Positions 51,533-61,353 are shown, counted from the stretch's first letter. The stretch: 64,000 bases of DNA from an uncultured Acetatifactor sp. (GCA_910585615.1 CAJUFO010000016.1:5716-69715); one strand, 5' to 3'. Program-made: numbers and translations. The notes: generated by a model from the letters alone, not told the origin.

Positions 51533-54355
51533 TCAGTCCCCGCATGCGCCGTTGGGGACGATGCCCACTGTAAATATCTCAAAGGGCTTCACTGTCATGT
51601 GATAGCTTCCGTCCCCTCCCGGGGCTGCCGCCTGGAGCCTTTCTTCAATTACATTGCTGTGATACATTTCTTCGAACCATGCCTGCCTGTCTATAGTCAG
51701 CTCCACCGCTTCCCTGGTCTCGTTCACGAAGCGGACGATGATATCCCTGTCCCCGTCCTTTTTCTTGAATCCCGTCAGGTTCAGCCCTTTTCCGCTCCAT
51801 TTGAAGAAGCCGGCCTTCGGCGGCAATGTCTTTCCGCCCATGTCCTCCATGCATCCTGCCCCGTCCTTCAGATAGCCGCGCTTTGACGCCAGGCTCACCG
51901 CCGACAGCTTCGTCTGGAAGAGATGCCCCTCCGTAAAGGCCGCCGCAACGTCCTCCTTTTTGTAAGGGACGATCTCGTATGCCACGGTATGCGTCCCGGG
52001 AAGCTGTGCCGCAGGCGTGGGGAAATCGCCCCAGTCGCCCATCTCTCCGGTACAGCGCAGCAGGGTCACCGCGATGGCATTGTCCCTGTCCGGCAGCACC
52101 TCATACTCGTACAGGCCGAAATTCGCCACCAATATGCCGTCCTTGTCATCATCCATGGCCACGAAGTTCTGCTGGTGCTCGCAGCCGCTGGGGTTCTGCC
52201 ACGCTTTGCCGTGGCGGTTGGGACGCTCCACCACCTCAAGGGTAGAGTCCGCGAAATGCGTTTCCGTCTGCAGGCCGGTGGGTATCATCACCCGGATCCT
52301 GTGATCCTTCGCCGTATTGTGGATGGTGGTCTCCACCTTGAGCCCCTTCGCGCTGCGCTCCAGACGCAACAGCGTGGTGAGGGCAAGCTCTACCAGCTCC
52401 CTGCTCCGCCCGGCTTTCCGCTCGTACAGCCCCACGCACTGGCGGCGCTCCCGCTCCAGCAGCTCCTCCGCGCCGGCGGGCACCATAAGCCTGTGTTCAA
52501 TCCGGTAGGTACAGCGGTACGGCTCATCCTCAATCAGCTCAATCCGCGCCTCTGTCCCCTGTGTCGTAATCTCCTCCTTGCCGGAATCCTGTATGAATAT
52601 ATACTCATTTCCGATATCCCCGCACTCCTCATAGTAGCCCACATGGGGGTAGCGCTTCCCGCTCTCCTTTTCCGTCACGGAATAGCTGCCGTCCCCGTGG
52701 ATTTCCACCCGGAGGAACCTGTTTTCCATCACCCTGTCCGCAGGCGTCAGGGAATGTCCTCCTACAGCGCTTTCCGATTCGCAGACCGCTGCCATAGCCA
52801 TCTCTTCCACAGCCCCCGCTTCCCCGACGGCATCCGCCTCCTCCAGGTAGCAGGTGCAATATCCGAATGCGGGCACGTCCTCCGCCTCAAAGGTCACCTT
52901 CACCTGTCTGGCCATATATGGCTGGCGGAACCTGTCATCGGGAAGCTCATAGCCGAACCGCACGCCCATATCCTGGATGCCGGCAGGAACCCTGTTCCCC
53001 GCCGCGTCCTTCAGCACCAGTTCGGGAAGCTGCAGCCGCTCCATTTCCCCATGCTGCCTGGTGAGCCATCCGCCGTAGCTCCTCTCAAAATCCACCACGG
53101 CCTCCACCATGCCGCTTCGGTTCCAGCCGGTTGTATTGAACACCACAATGGGATATATCTTCTTTTCCGCCCCCAGCGCTTTGGTGTCGATGCGGTCAGC
53201 CATCCAGGAGCAGCTGTCCGCGAACAGAGCTTCCGCCACCTGGCGGCTCTTGTCGAAGCGGGTCTTGATCTCCGCGTTCACGGAATCCACGCTGCAGCCG
53301 CAAATGCTGTCATGGGGATGGTTCTGCATCAGCATCTTCCAGCTATAGCGCAGGAGCTCCTCCGGATAGTCCTTTCCCCACAGGGAGGCCAGCGCCGCCA
53401 TGGGCTCCGCCTCTTTTTCCAGGGCGTTCTCGCAGACGCGGTTCATCTGTTTCAGCGGAATGTGGGAGGACGTGGTATTGACCAAAGTAAAACGGCCGTC
53501 CGTCTCCTGGCTGGTCAGCTCCCCCCGCACCGTGGAGATATGCTCCAGCTCCCGGCTCACCGCATCCACGTATGTGTCAAAGTCCGAGTGGACGAACTCT
53601 ATGTCCGGATAGAGCCTCCTCGCCGTCTCCAGCGCGGCTCCCAGGTCTTTCTGCACCGGCTGATGGTCGCAGCCGTTCATGAACAGCAGATGTCTGGTTC
53701 CCGCAAACTGCCGCGCGCTGGCCAGTTTTTCCTCCCAGTACGCCCTGGCCGCTTCCTCCTCCACCGGAATCTCTATCCCGTTGCTGTACCAGTTGGCGAA
53801 AAGGATGCCGGGAAGGGCGCTGCCGTCCGGGGATTCCCACATCATCTCCGAGTACATGGATTCGTAATCGCCGCCCTGTACCTCGTTGTTGAAACCCACC
53901 GGCTTCACGCCGCGCCCGAACACGATTGCCTTCATCCCCGCCTGCTTTAAAAGCTGGGGCATCTGTCCCGCATTGCCGAAGGCGTCGGGGAAATAGCCCA
54001 CAGGGCAGAGGCCTCCGTATTCCAGCGCCTCCTGCCTTCCCACCAGGAGGTTGCGCACGTTGGCCTCTCCGCTGGTCAGGAACTCGTCCTGCAGGATATA
54101 CCAGGGGCCTGCCGAAAACCGCCCTTCCCTGACATGCTTTTTCAGCCTTTCCCTGTTCTGGGGCTTGATCTCCAGATAGTCGTCCATCACGATGGTCTGC
54201 CCGTCCAGATGGAAGCTCCTGAAAGCTGCGTCTTTTTCAAACAGCTCCATGGACTGGTCGATCAGGTCCACCAGCTTTATCCGATGCTGCTCAAACGCCA
54301 TGTACCATTCTCTGTCCCAGTGAGAATGGGAAATGATATGTACTACTGTCTTCAT
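51533..54355 (-). CDS. Alpha-mannosidase, glycoside hydrolase family 38
   Basis: About 940 residues. The N-terminal VVHIISHSHWDREWYMAFE has the zinc-binding HSHWDREW, and GYFPDAFGNAGQMPQLLKQ the nucleophile region. A central three-helix domain and a large C-terminal beta domain follow, as in bacterial GH38. It removes alpha-mannose from glycans, probably host N-glycans or mannosides taken up by the cell, as no signal peptide is present. The ATG at 54355 has AAGGAG; the 19-residue in-frame extension lacks one. A promoter is at 54413-54441. No transporter or other glycosidase adjoins it. Confidence 0.92.
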   Translation of the reverse strand: MKTVVHIISHSHWDREWYMAFEQHRIKLVDLIDQSMELFEKDAAFRSFHLDGQTIVMDDYLEIKPQNRERLKKHVREGRFSAGPWYILQDEFLTSGEANVRNLLVGRQEALEYGGLCPVGYFPDAFGNAGQMPQLLKQAGMKAIVFGRGVKPVGFNNEVQGGDYESMYSEMMWESPDGSALPGILFANWYSNGIEIPVEEEAARAYWEEKLASARQFAGTRHLLFMNGCDHQPVQKDLGAALETARRLYPDIEFVHSDFDTYVDAVSRELEHISTVRGELTSQETDGRFTLVNTTSSHIPLKQMNRVCENALEKEAEPMAALASLWGKDYPEELLRYSWKMLMQNHPHDSICGCSVDSVNAEIKTRFDKSRQVAEALFADSCSWMADRIDTKALGAEKKIYPIVVFNTTGWNRSGMVEAVVDFERSYGGWLTRQHGEMERLQLPELVLKDAAGNRVPAGIQDMGVRFGYELPDDRFRQPYMARQVKVTFEAEDVPAFGYCTCYLEEADAVGEAGAVEEMAMAAVCESESAVGGHSLTPADRVMENRFLRVEIHGDGSYSVTEKESGKRYPHVGYYEECGDIGNEYIFIQDSGKEEITTQGTEARIELIEDEPYRCTYRIEHRLMVPAGAEELLERERRQCVGLYERKAGRSRELVELALTTLLRLERSAKGLKVETTIHNTAKDHRIRVMIPTGLQTETHFADSTLEVVERPNRHGKAWQNPSGCEHQQNFVAMDDDKDGILVANFGLYEYEVLPDRDNAIAVTLLRCTGEMGDWGDFPTPAAQLPGTHTVAYEIVPYKKEDVAAAFTEGHLFQTKLSAVSLASKRGYLKDGAGCMEDMGGKTLPPKAGFFKWSGKGLNLTGFKKKDGDRDIIVRFVNETREAVELTIDRQAWFEEMYHSNVIEERLQAAAPGGDGSYHMTVKPFEIFTVGIVPNGACGD

Positions 54356-54412
54356 ACGCTCTCTCCTTCTGATAAGCCAAGGGCTTTGCCAACGGCTTTC
54401 TTTGTACCTCAT

Positions 54413-54441
54413 ATGCTACCATTTTTCCTTCATCCTATCAA
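54413..54441 (-). promoter_or_regulatory. Candidate promoter of the alpha-mannosidase
   Basis: Minus-strand TTGATA (54436-54441), 17-base spacer, TAGCAT (54413-54418), about 60 bases before the start codon. Confidence 0.5.
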
Positions 54442-54591
54442 GCCCGAAAATGTCCTGTGGGCCGTTCCGGAAAAACATCTTTACGCCTTGACAATCAATA
54501 CCTGGCTCCCCGCAAAGCCATACTTCCTAAACTCCCATGCAGCCAGCCGCACCACCATACCTGAAAGTCTGAGAGTTTAGGTGATGCACAC

Positions 54592-54660
54592 AAAATGAGC
54601 AAGAGAAGCTCATTTTGGCGCACAGCTGTCTCCGTTTTTGCGCATAGGAAGCGCAAAAAC
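54592..54660 (-). terminator. Tandem hairpins after the polysaccharide deacetylase gene
   Basis: Two perfect stems of 9 and 10 pairs, both with 7-base loops, follow the deacetylase stop by about 55 bases on the minus strand. T runs lie within the arms rather than after them, so termination is likely but not certain. Confidence 0.5.
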
Positions 54661-54715
54661 ACTCGCGGTGCCAGAATGGCATAGGGACTTTTATAGTAAT
54701 CATTACACTATTTTT

Positions 54716-55417
54716 TCAGTCAAACAAAATCTCCTCCACCGTCACGAAGGTATACCCCTCCTCCAGCAGCTCGTCGATAGCCTGCAGAGCCGCCGTCACG
54801 GAGGTATCGTAATAATCATGCATCAGAATGATGTCGTTCTCCCTGGTCTTGCTGACGATCTTCTCCGTAATCCGCCCCACGTTCCGGGAGCTCCAGTCCA
54901 GGGGATCCACGGTCCAGAGCACCGGGAACATGTTCAGCTCCTTCTCGAAGCTTTTGTCCCAGGAGCCGTAGGGAGGACGCACATACTGTACTTCCTCCCC
55001 GGTGATTTCCTTTAATATCTCATTTGTCTTAATCAGCTCATCCTTGAATTTGTCCCTGTTGCCCTTCGTCAGCTGGATATGGCTGTATGTATGGTTTCCG
55101 ATTAAATGTCCTTCATTGAACATTCTTTCGATAATATCCGGATGCAGTTCCGCATGCTCCCCAGTGACGAAAAAGGTGGCATGGATGCCGCGCTCCTTCA
55201 GCCCGTCCAGGAGCTGGGCCGTGTAACTGGGGTGGGGGCCATCGTCAAAGGTTATGGCAATCTTCTTCACGTCCGCCTCCTCCAGCCGCTCTTCCCCCTC
55301 CATCCGGACGATGCTGCTGTCCGTCACCACCGCTCTGCTGCGCATTCCGTAAAAGCCCAAAAACAGCAACCCCGCCATCAAATCAAACAATAGGATTGCC
55401 GTCATCATCTTCCTCAT
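54716..55417 (-). CDS. Polysaccharide deacetylase (CE4/NodB)
   Basis: 233 residues. A single N-terminal membrane anchor (MTAILLFDLMAGLLFLGFYG) precedes a NodB domain with motif 1 ITFDDGPHPSYT, motif 2 IGNHTYSHIQLTKGN and motif 3 VRPPYGSWDKS. The end IILMHDYYDTSVTAALQAI has the motif-5 His. The enzyme removes acetyl groups from N-acetyl sugars in peptidoglycan or another wall glycan outside the cell. It is the size of the B. subtilis PdaA group. Confidence 0.93.
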   Translation of the reverse strand: MRKMMTAILLFDLMAGLLFLGFYGMRSRAVVTDSSIVRMEGEERLEEADVKKIAITFDDGPHPSYTAQLLDGLKERGIHATFFVTGEHAELHPDIIERMFNEGHLIGNHTYSHIQLTKGNRDKFKDELIKTNEILKEITGEEVQYVRPPYGSWDKSFEKELNMFPVLWTVDPLDWSSRNVGRITEKIVSKTRENDIILMHDYYDTSVTAALQAIDELLEEGYTFVTVEEILFD

Positions 55418-55615
55418 ATCAGACCTCTGCCCTTCTCATCCTCTCAGAGCATTATATGCTTCCCAAAATGCTTCCATTCATCCCAGAACCGCCCATATCC
55501 CTGCTCAATGCCTCTGATGGGCAGCCGCAAAAAGGGACTGCCTCACAGCCGAACCTCAGCCATTCCACAGCCCCTCTTCCTTTTATTCGTTTCTCTTTAT
55601 CCCTTCACCCGGAAA

Positions 55616-56857
55616 TCATTTCTTCTTCAGCACCAGATGCTGGGGCAGGCCGTTGACCATGAACGGCTGGTAGTCCCCATGAATCAGGGGCTCGATGTAA
55701 TTGATGAATTCCTGGGTCACATAGTTGCCCTCCCTGTTCATCCAGTTGCGGGGAACCAGCTTCTCGTGGTTGGCAATCCTGTGCACATCGTAGATGCCGG
55801 CTGCGCTCTGGTAAGGATCGTCGGAGACACGGTCGATGACCACCATCTTGCCGGTGTCGCCCTCATCGGCAGCTTTCACGGCCGCGCCGCCTACCATGAA
55901 CGCCTCGTCCACGTCCACACGGGAAGCCATGTGGGAAGCGCTCCTCTGCAGGGTGGAGAACTCGATGCTGCGGGTCTTGCAGCCGATTTCCGCGGCCAGG
56001 AAGTTGGCCAGATAGGCCGCTGTGCCCTGAAGCTGCTTATGGCCGAAAGCGTCCACATAGTCGTTGCCGCCGCCCAGCTCGCACACATATCTGCCGTCCG
56101 CCACCTTGATGCCCTCGGACACGGCGATGACTACGGAATTCTTCTTCTTCAGAAGCTCCTGGGTATTCTTAAGGAACTTGTCGATATCGAACACTGCCTC
56201 GGGCAGATAGATGGCATCCGGTCCCTCGCACTCCTCTGTCTTGGCAAGGGCGGTGGCACCTGTCAGCCACCCTGCGTTACGTCCCATGACCTCGATGATG
56301 GTGATGGACTCTTTCTTATAGTTCAGACCCAGGGCATCGCGGATAATCTCCTTGGTGGAAGCGGCGATGTACTTGGCGGCGCTTCCGAAGCCGGGGGTGT
56401 GGTCGGTGAGGGCCAGGTCGTTGTCAATGGTCTTGGGTACGCCCAGGAACTTCTGCTCATGTCCCTTCAGAATCGCGTAGTCGGACAGCTTCTTGATGGT
56501 GTCCATGGAATCGTTTCCGCCGATGTAGATGAATGCCTCAATCTGCAGCTTGTCCATGATTTCGAACAGCTTCTCATAAATCTCCGGATTCTCATGAATC
56601 TCGGGCAGCTTATACCGGCAGGAGCCCAAGAAAGCCGACGGCGTCCTCTTTAAGAGCTCGATGTCGATATCGGAATGAATCTGGGTGGACAAATCCACAT
56701 ACTGCTCGTCCAGAAAGCCCTGGACGCCGTGGAGCATTCCGTATACCTTGTGGAAGCCTCTCTCTCTGGCAGTCTTGTAGACGCCCGCCAGGCTGGAATT
56801 GATCACAGCGGTAGGGCCGCCGGACTGACCAACGATAATGTTACGTTTTTTCGCCAT
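55616..56857 (-). CDS. pfp: 6-phosphofructokinase, pyrophosphate-type
   Basis: 413 residues. NIIVGQSGGPTAVINSSLAG starts the fold, and GGNDSMDTIKKL with PKTIDNDLAL are the phosphoryl-donor and substrate motifs. Asp in GGNDS (Gly in ATP enzymes) and Lys in PKTIDND point to pyrophosphate as donor, making it reversible. It interconverts fructose 6-phosphate and fructose 1,6-bisphosphate. The ribosome site GGAGG precedes the ATG by 8 bases and the promoter is about 75 bases upstream. It stands alone. Confidence 0.9.
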   Translation of the reverse strand: MAKKRNIIVGQSGGPTAVINSSLAGVYKTARERGFHKVYGMLHGVQGFLDEQYVDLSTQIHSDIDIELLKRTPSAFLGSCRYKLPEIHENPEIYEKLFEIMDKLQIEAFIYIGGNDSMDTIKKLSDYAILKGHEQKFLGVPKTIDNDLALTDHTPGFGSAAKYIAASTKEIIRDALGLNYKKESITIIEVMGRNAGWLTGATALAKTEECEGPDAIYLPEAVFDIDKFLKNTQELLKKKNSVVIAVSEGIKVADGRYVCELGGGNDYVDAFGHKQLQGTAAYLANFLAAEIGCKTRSIEFSTLQRSASHMASRVDVDEAFMVGGAAVKAADEGDTGKMVVIDRVSDDPYQSAAGIYDVHRIANHEKLVPRNWMNREGNYVTQEFINYIEPLIHGDYQPFMVNGLPQHLVLKKK

Positions 56858-56930
56858 TTCTTAATCCTCCAAATAGAATTTTTGCAAATCGGATTCCCCG
56901 ACATACAGTTACATTATTTTCATCTGTTAA

Positions 56931-56959
56931 ATCATACCAAAAATACGCGTAAATTACAA
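56931..56959 (-). promoter_or_regulatory. Promoter of the PPi-phosphofructokinase gene
   Basis: Minus-strand TTGTAA (56954-56959), 17-base spacer, TATGAT (56931-56936). The leader is about 75 bases. Confidence 0.65.
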
Positions 56960-56966
56960 CACCAAA

Positions 56967-57149
56967 TTAAATAAACTGGTTCCTTTCCGCGTCATAATGA
57001 TAGCCTATATTCCCAAGCCTGTCCAGAATGTCCTGCCTGTCCGCATCCAAATCCTCGCACAGAGCGTCAAAGCTGCCATAAAAGTCCCGCAGCTTTGTAT
57101 TCACGAAGCTGAGCAGCATCACCGGATCCTTCGGAAGCATGTCCCTCAC
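56967..57149 (-). CDS. DUF4250 domain protein
   Basis: 60 residues. LPKDPVMLLSFVNTKLRDFY then GSFDALCEDLDADRQDI and GYHYDAERNQFI are the full DUF4250 domain, a small family limited mostly to Firmicutes, with no known function. GTG at 57149 has GAGGA at a good distance; an ATG at 57140 (MLPKDPV) is the more usual family start, with only a close GAGG. It is followed by the phosphofructokinase promoter. Confidence 0.85.
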   Translation of the reverse strand: MRDMLPKDPVMLLSFVNTKLRDFYGSFDALCEDLDADRQDILDRLGNIGYHYDAERNQFI

Positions 57150-57221
57150 CTTCTTTCCTCTTCATTCTACCAGACATCTCCCTCTATGGCAAGGAAAAAG
57201 GAGCGCTATGGCCCCTTTGTT

Positions 57222-58310
57222 TCACTCGGTGAGATACGGCGAAGTGTCCGCCTCCACCTGTCTCCCATACTCCTTTACGTTCTCCGTGACCGTATAGTCA
57301 TCGTCGCCGAAGAAGAATTTGTGCAGCCATACCACATTGTCTTCCAGGCTCTTAGGGATGACGCAGCTGCCCTTGGCGCCGATATTGCCCACGGTGCGCA
57401 GGCTCTCCTGAGGGAATCCGTTCTCCTCGACGATGCTGTATTTCCCCACATCCGCCAGGAGATCCAAGATATCCGCGGAGTCGAGGCTGGTGTAGATGTC
57501 CCCGATACAGTCGTTGAACACCTTGGTCAGAGTCACGAGGTCGGTCTTTTTCGCCTGCTCCTCCAGCGCCTTCAGCACTTCCCTCTGTCTGGCGGTACGC
57601 CTGTAGTCGTCCCCGCCGCCGTAGCGGATCCTGCAGTAGGCCGTGGCCTGCATGCCGTTGAGCAGCTGATATCCCGGCTCCGTCACAGGGGTATAATCGC
57701 ACTGCAGCACATTGGAGATGCCTATCTGATAGCTGTTGAGATGATGCACAATCTCGTCATTTTCCACATCGATATAGACGCCGCCCAGCCCGTCGATGAC
57801 GTTCCGCAGCCCTTTATATCCCACAGCCACGAAATCCGTGATGTCCATGTCCAGGTTCATGTTCAGCATCTTCACCGCCTGCTCCGCGCCGCCGGAGAAA
57901 TAGGCCTGCGTGGCCTTCCAGTAATCATCGTTGCCCAGGTTCAGATATGTATCCCGGTATACGCTGACCAGCCTGATGTCCCCCGTATCCATGTTCACGC
58001 TAGCGATCATGATGCTGTCGCTGTGGCTGCCCTTGTACATCTGGGCCTCGTTCTCCGCGTCCAGCCCGAACAGCGCGATGTTCCGGTAGCCCTGCATGGT
58101 GCCGCCCTCTTCCTTGAGATGCTTTACCTCCTCGTGGATTTCCAGCACCTGGGGATCCAGCTCCGCCATCTTGGGTCCCTCGCTGGATTTGTGCATCACC
58201 AGATATAACACCAACAGCATTATCAGAATAATGACAATCTCAATGCCAAAAAGAATCAGCTTCGTCCTGCTTCTGGCCACTCCTCTTTTCCTGCCTGCTC
58301 CTGCCGCCAT
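57222..58310 (-). CDS. LytR-CpsA-Psr (LCP) family protein
   Basis: 362 residues. A short cytoplasmic basic segment, one membrane helix (LILFGIEIVIILIMLLVLYL, about 18-38), then the LCP domain with NIALFGLDAENEAQ, SVNMDTGDIRLVSVYRDTYL, GLGGVYIDVENDEI and the Arg-rich RIRYGGGDDYRRTARQREVL. LCP enzymes attach undecaprenyl-linked polymers such as teichoic acid or capsule to peptidoglycan. This could anchor the polysaccharide made at 22-42 kb, though the genes are not adjacent. AGGAGG lies 8 bases before the ATG, and TATAAT (58348-58353) is upstream. Confidence 0.92.
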   Translation of the reverse strand: MAAGAGRKRGVARSRTKLILFGIEIVIILIMLLVLYLVMHKSSEGPKMAELDPQVLEIHEEVKHLKEEGGTMQGYRNIALFGLDAENEAQMYKGSHSDSIMIASVNMDTGDIRLVSVYRDTYLNLGNDDYWKATQAYFSGGAEQAVKMLNMNLDMDITDFVAVGYKGLRNVIDGLGGVYIDVENDEIVHHLNSYQIGISNVLQCDYTPVTEPGYQLLNGMQATAYCRIRYGGGDDYRRTARQREVLKALEEQAKKTDLVTLTKVFNDCIGDIYTSLDSADILDLLADVGKYSIVEENGFPQESLRTVGNIGAKGSCVIPKSLEDNVVWLHKFFFGDDDYTVTENVKEYGRQVEADTSPYLTE

Positions 58311-58443
58311 ATAAGAATCCTCCTGTCGTTTGAAATTCTATTGTCTTATTATAAAGGAGATAATTTAGGATTTTATGAAGCGAATTCTTAATATTTCTTA
58401 AGATACTTTGGAAAAGGGCTTCCGCAGCACTTCTGCCGCAGAT

Positions 58444-58540
58444 AGCCCTTTCAGATGTCCGCCGCAAGGGCTGTTATACTGCATAACGCTGAATACTGTC
58501 TAATGCAATTATGCGATTGAACCAGTCAGCGTTATGCAGT
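58444..58540. other. Two hairpins after clpB
   Basis: ACTGCATAACGCTGA (58478-58492) and TCAGCGTTATGCAGT (58526-58540) are a perfect 15-bp inverted repeat around 33 bases, starting 25 bases past the clpB stop. A second stem AGCCCTT/AAGGGCT is at 58444-58472. They probably end the clpB transcript, though neither has a T run. Confidence 0.5.
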
Positions 58541-58564
58541 CTGGTTTCACGGCAAGTGAAATCG

Positions 58565-61153
58565 TTAAGCAGTATATTTTACGGAAGCCTTCAATCTTCC
58601 GTCCTCCACCGATATCACCACCGTGTCGTCGCTTCCCACGCCGTCCGACAAAATCAATCTGGCCGTCAGGGTCTCCACATGCTTCTGGATATACCGCTTC
58701 AGGGGCCTTGCGCCGTACACCGGGTCATAGGCATTGTCCACGATGAACCGCTCCGCTTCCTCCGTCAGCTCCAGGCTCAGATCCCTGTCCGCCAGCCGTC
58801 TGTTCAGGTCGGCGACGATCAATTCCACGATGCCGCCGATGTTCTCGCGGGTCAGCGGCTTGAACAGGATGGTCTCGTCCAGGCGGTTCAGGAACTCCGG
58901 CCTGAAATGGCTGCGCAGGTCGTTCATCACCAGCTCCTCGGCCTTCTCGTCTATCTGTCCGTCGGGCCGGATGCCCTCCAGGAGGTAATTCGCGCCGATG
59001 TTGGAGGTCATGATGAGGATAGTGTTCTTGAAGTCCACCGTCCGGCCCTGGGAGTCCGTGATGCGGCCGTCGTCCAGGACCTGGAGCAGCACGTTGAACA
59101 CGTCCGGATGGGCCTTCTCGATTTCGTCAAAGAGCACCACACTGTAGGGCTTCCTCCTGACCGCCTCGGTCAACTGGCCGCCCTCCTCGTATCCCACATA
59201 TCCGGGAGGCGCTCCGATCAGCCTGGACACGGAGTATTTCTCCATGTATTCGCTCATATCGATGCGCACCATGTTGTTCTCGTCGTCAAAGAGGCTGGCT
59301 GCCAGGGACTTGGCCAGCTCCGTCTTGCCCACGCCGGTAGGCCCCAGGAACAGGAAGGAGCCGATGGGCTTGGAGGGGTCTTTGATGCCCGCCTTGGAGC
59401 GGATGATGGCCTCCGTCACCTTGGTGACGCCCTCGTCCTGGCCGATGACCCGCCTGTGGAGCTCTTCGTCCAAGTGCAGCGTCTTGTTCCGCTCGCTCTC
59501 GGTCAGCTTGGTGACGGGAATCCCCGTCCAGCGGGATATGATTCTGGCAATCTCGTCCTCGGATACCTTCTCCCGAACCAGAGAACGCTCCGCGGCCCCG
59601 GTCTGCTCCTCCTGCTCCAGCTGCTTCTTTAAAGCAGGCAGCTTTCCGTAGCTCAGCTCCGCCGCCTTCTCCAGGTTGCCCTCCATCTGGGCGATTTGAA
59701 TCTCGCTGTTCACGGCGTCTATCTCTTCACGCAATTTCGACAGCTTCTCCACGGAGGTCTTCTCATTGTCCCACTGGGCTTTCCTGGAGGCGAAGCTCTC
59801 CTTCTCCTCCGCCAGCTCCTTCTGGAGATCCGCCAGGCGCTCTTTACTCAGGCGGTCGTCCTCCTTCTTCAGAGCCGCCTCCTCAATCTCCATCTGCATG
59901 ATCTTGCGCTGCAGCTCGTCCAGCTCCGTGGGCATGCTGTCCAGCTCCGTCTTAATCAGGGCGCAGGCCTCGTCCACCAGGTCGATGGCCTTGTCGGGCA
60001 GGAACCTGTCGGAGATGTAGCGGTTGGAGAGCACGGCGGCGCTGACCAGGGCGTTGTCCATGATCTTCACGCCGTGGTAGACCTCGTAGCGCTCCTTGAT
60101 GCCCCGGAGGATGGAGATGGTGTCCTCCACCGTGGGCTCCTCCACCATGACGGGCTGGAACCGCCGCTCCAGAGCCGCGTCCTTCTCGATATACTGCCTG
60201 TATTCGTCCAGTGTAGTCGCGCCGATGCAGTGCAGCTCTCCCCTGGCCAGCATGGGCTTCAGCATGTTCCCGGCATCCAGGGCCCCGTCGGTCTTGCCCG
60301 CGCCCACGATGGTGTGCAGCTCGTCGATGAAGAGGATAATCTGGCCGTCGCTGTTCTTCACGTCCTCCAGCACGGCCTTCAGGCGCTCCTCGAACTCGCC
60401 CCGGTATTTGGCCCCTGCCACCAGCGCGCCCATGTCCAGGGCGAATATCTTCTTGTCCTTCAGGCCCTGGGGCACGTCCCCCCTGACGATACGCTGGGCC
60501 AGGCCCTCCACAACGGCGGTCTTGCCCACGCCGGGCTCGCCGATCAGCACAGGGTTGTTCTTGGTCTTCCGGGACAGGATGCGGATGACATTGCGGATCT
60601 CCGTGTCCCTGCCGATGACAGGGTCAAGCTTCTGGTTCCTGGCCTTCTCCACCAGCTCCTGGCCGTATTTCTCCAGGGTGTCATAGGTGGCCTCAGGATT
60701 GTCGCTGGTGACCCGCTGGTTCCCCCGGACGGTGGACAGGGCCTGGAGGAAGCGTTCCCTGGTGATGCCGTACTCCTTCCATATCTGGGCGATCTCCCGG
60801 TTGGGATTCTTAATCATGGCCAGGAACAGGTGCTCCACGGACACGTACTCGTCCCCCAGCTGCTTCGCCTCATCCTCGGCGTTTACCAGCACCTTGTTCA
60901 GGTCGGCTCCCACATATACCTTGCCGCCCTGGACCTTGGTGCGTTTCGAGATGGCCTTCTCCACCCGGTCCACGAAGTGCTCCTTCTGGATTTCCATCTT
61001 CTCTATCAGCTTCAGGATCAGGCTGTCCTCCACCTTCAGCAGACTGTAGAGCAGATGCTCCTGCTCGATTTCCTGGTTTCCGTATTCGTAAGCTAACTTT
61101 TCGCAGCCCTCCACGGCCTGCATGGATTTCTGGGTAAATTTCTGTATGTTCAT
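58565..61153 (-). CDS. clpB: ClpB disaggregase chaperone
   Basis: 862 residues, full ClpB length. A Clp_N domain (1-145), first AAA+ domain (Walker A GEPGVGKTAVVEGLA at about 205), a long middle coiled coil (about 395-525, rich in Lys/Glu), second AAA+ domain (GPTGVGKTELAKSLA at about 605) and a C-terminal D2 small domain. ClpB works with DnaK to dissolve protein aggregates after stress. No CIRCE or CtsR box was recognised upstream; a plain promoter is at 61190-61217. Confidence 0.97.
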   Translation of the reverse strand: MNIQKFTQKSMQAVEGCEKLAYEYGNQEIEQEHLLYSLLKVEDSLILKLIEKMEIQKEHFVDRVEKAISKRTKVQGGKVYVGADLNKVLVNAEDEAKQLGDEYVSVEHLFLAMIKNPNREIAQIWKEYGITRERFLQALSTVRGNQRVTSDNPEATYDTLEKYGQELVEKARNQKLDPVIGRDTEIRNVIRILSRKTKNNPVLIGEPGVGKTAVVEGLAQRIVRGDVPQGLKDKKIFALDMGALVAGAKYRGEFEERLKAVLEDVKNSDGQIILFIDELHTIVGAGKTDGALDAGNMLKPMLARGELHCIGATTLDEYRQYIEKDAALERRFQPVMVEEPTVEDTISILRGIKERYEVYHGVKIMDNALVSAAVLSNRYISDRFLPDKAIDLVDEACALIKTELDSMPTELDELQRKIMQMEIEEAALKKEDDRLSKERLADLQKELAEEKESFASRKAQWDNEKTSVEKLSKLREEIDAVNSEIQIAQMEGNLEKAAELSYGKLPALKKQLEQEEQTGAAERSLVREKVSEDEIARIISRWTGIPVTKLTESERNKTLHLDEELHRRVIGQDEGVTKVTEAIIRSKAGIKDPSKPIGSFLFLGPTGVGKTELAKSLAASLFDDENNMVRIDMSEYMEKYSVSRLIGAPPGYVGYEEGGQLTEAVRRKPYSVVLFDEIEKAHPDVFNVLLQVLDDGRITDSQGRTVDFKNTILIMTSNIGANYLLEGIRPDGQIDEKAEELVMNDLRSHFRPEFLNRLDETILFKPLTRENIGGIVELIVADLNRRLADRDLSLELTEEAERFIVDNAYDPVYGARPLKRYIQKHVETLTARLILSDGVGSDDTVVISVEDGRLKASVKYTA

Positions 61154-61189
61154 GTCTGCCTCCCTCTCTTCCTTATCTGTTCTATATCT

Positions 61190-61217
61190 AATATAACACC
61201 ATCACTGCCAAAATCAA
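61190..61217 (-). promoter_or_regulatory. Candidate promoter of clpB
   Basis: Minus-strand TTGATT (61212-61217), 16-base spacer, TATATT (61190-61195), about 40 bases before the clpB start. Repeat copy C lies directly upstream. Confidence 0.5.
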
Positions 61218-61254
61218 TAAACAAACCATAAATTTCTATAAAAAATACACAAAC

Positions 61255-61347
61255 TATATGTATAGCGATTAAATCTTTCCCAAAACCGGATAAACGGCAT
61301 GACTTGCTGTATTATGCGGCTGGCAGGAATTAAATGCCGTTTATATA
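61255..61347 (-). repeat. Dispersed structured repeat, copy C
   Basis: See 14103-14196. Here it is in the same orientation as the flanking minus-strand genes, between the MotB-like gene's terminator and the clpB promoter. The 11-bp stem is intact. Confidence 0.85.
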
Positions 61348-61353
61348 ACGTGA

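Larger units (their letters stand above)
54356..54715. other. 360-base gap with promoter and three hairpins
   Basis: No gene is seen. It contains the mannosidase promoter (54413-54441) and, next to the deacetylase stop, three hairpins: AAAATGAGC/GCTCATTTT (54592-54616, loop 7), GTTTTTGCGC/GCGCAAAAAC (54634-54660, loop 7) and TGCC/GGCA (54669-54681). The tandem strong stems lie in the 3' region of the deacetylase transcript and probably end or stabilise it. Confidence 0.6.
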
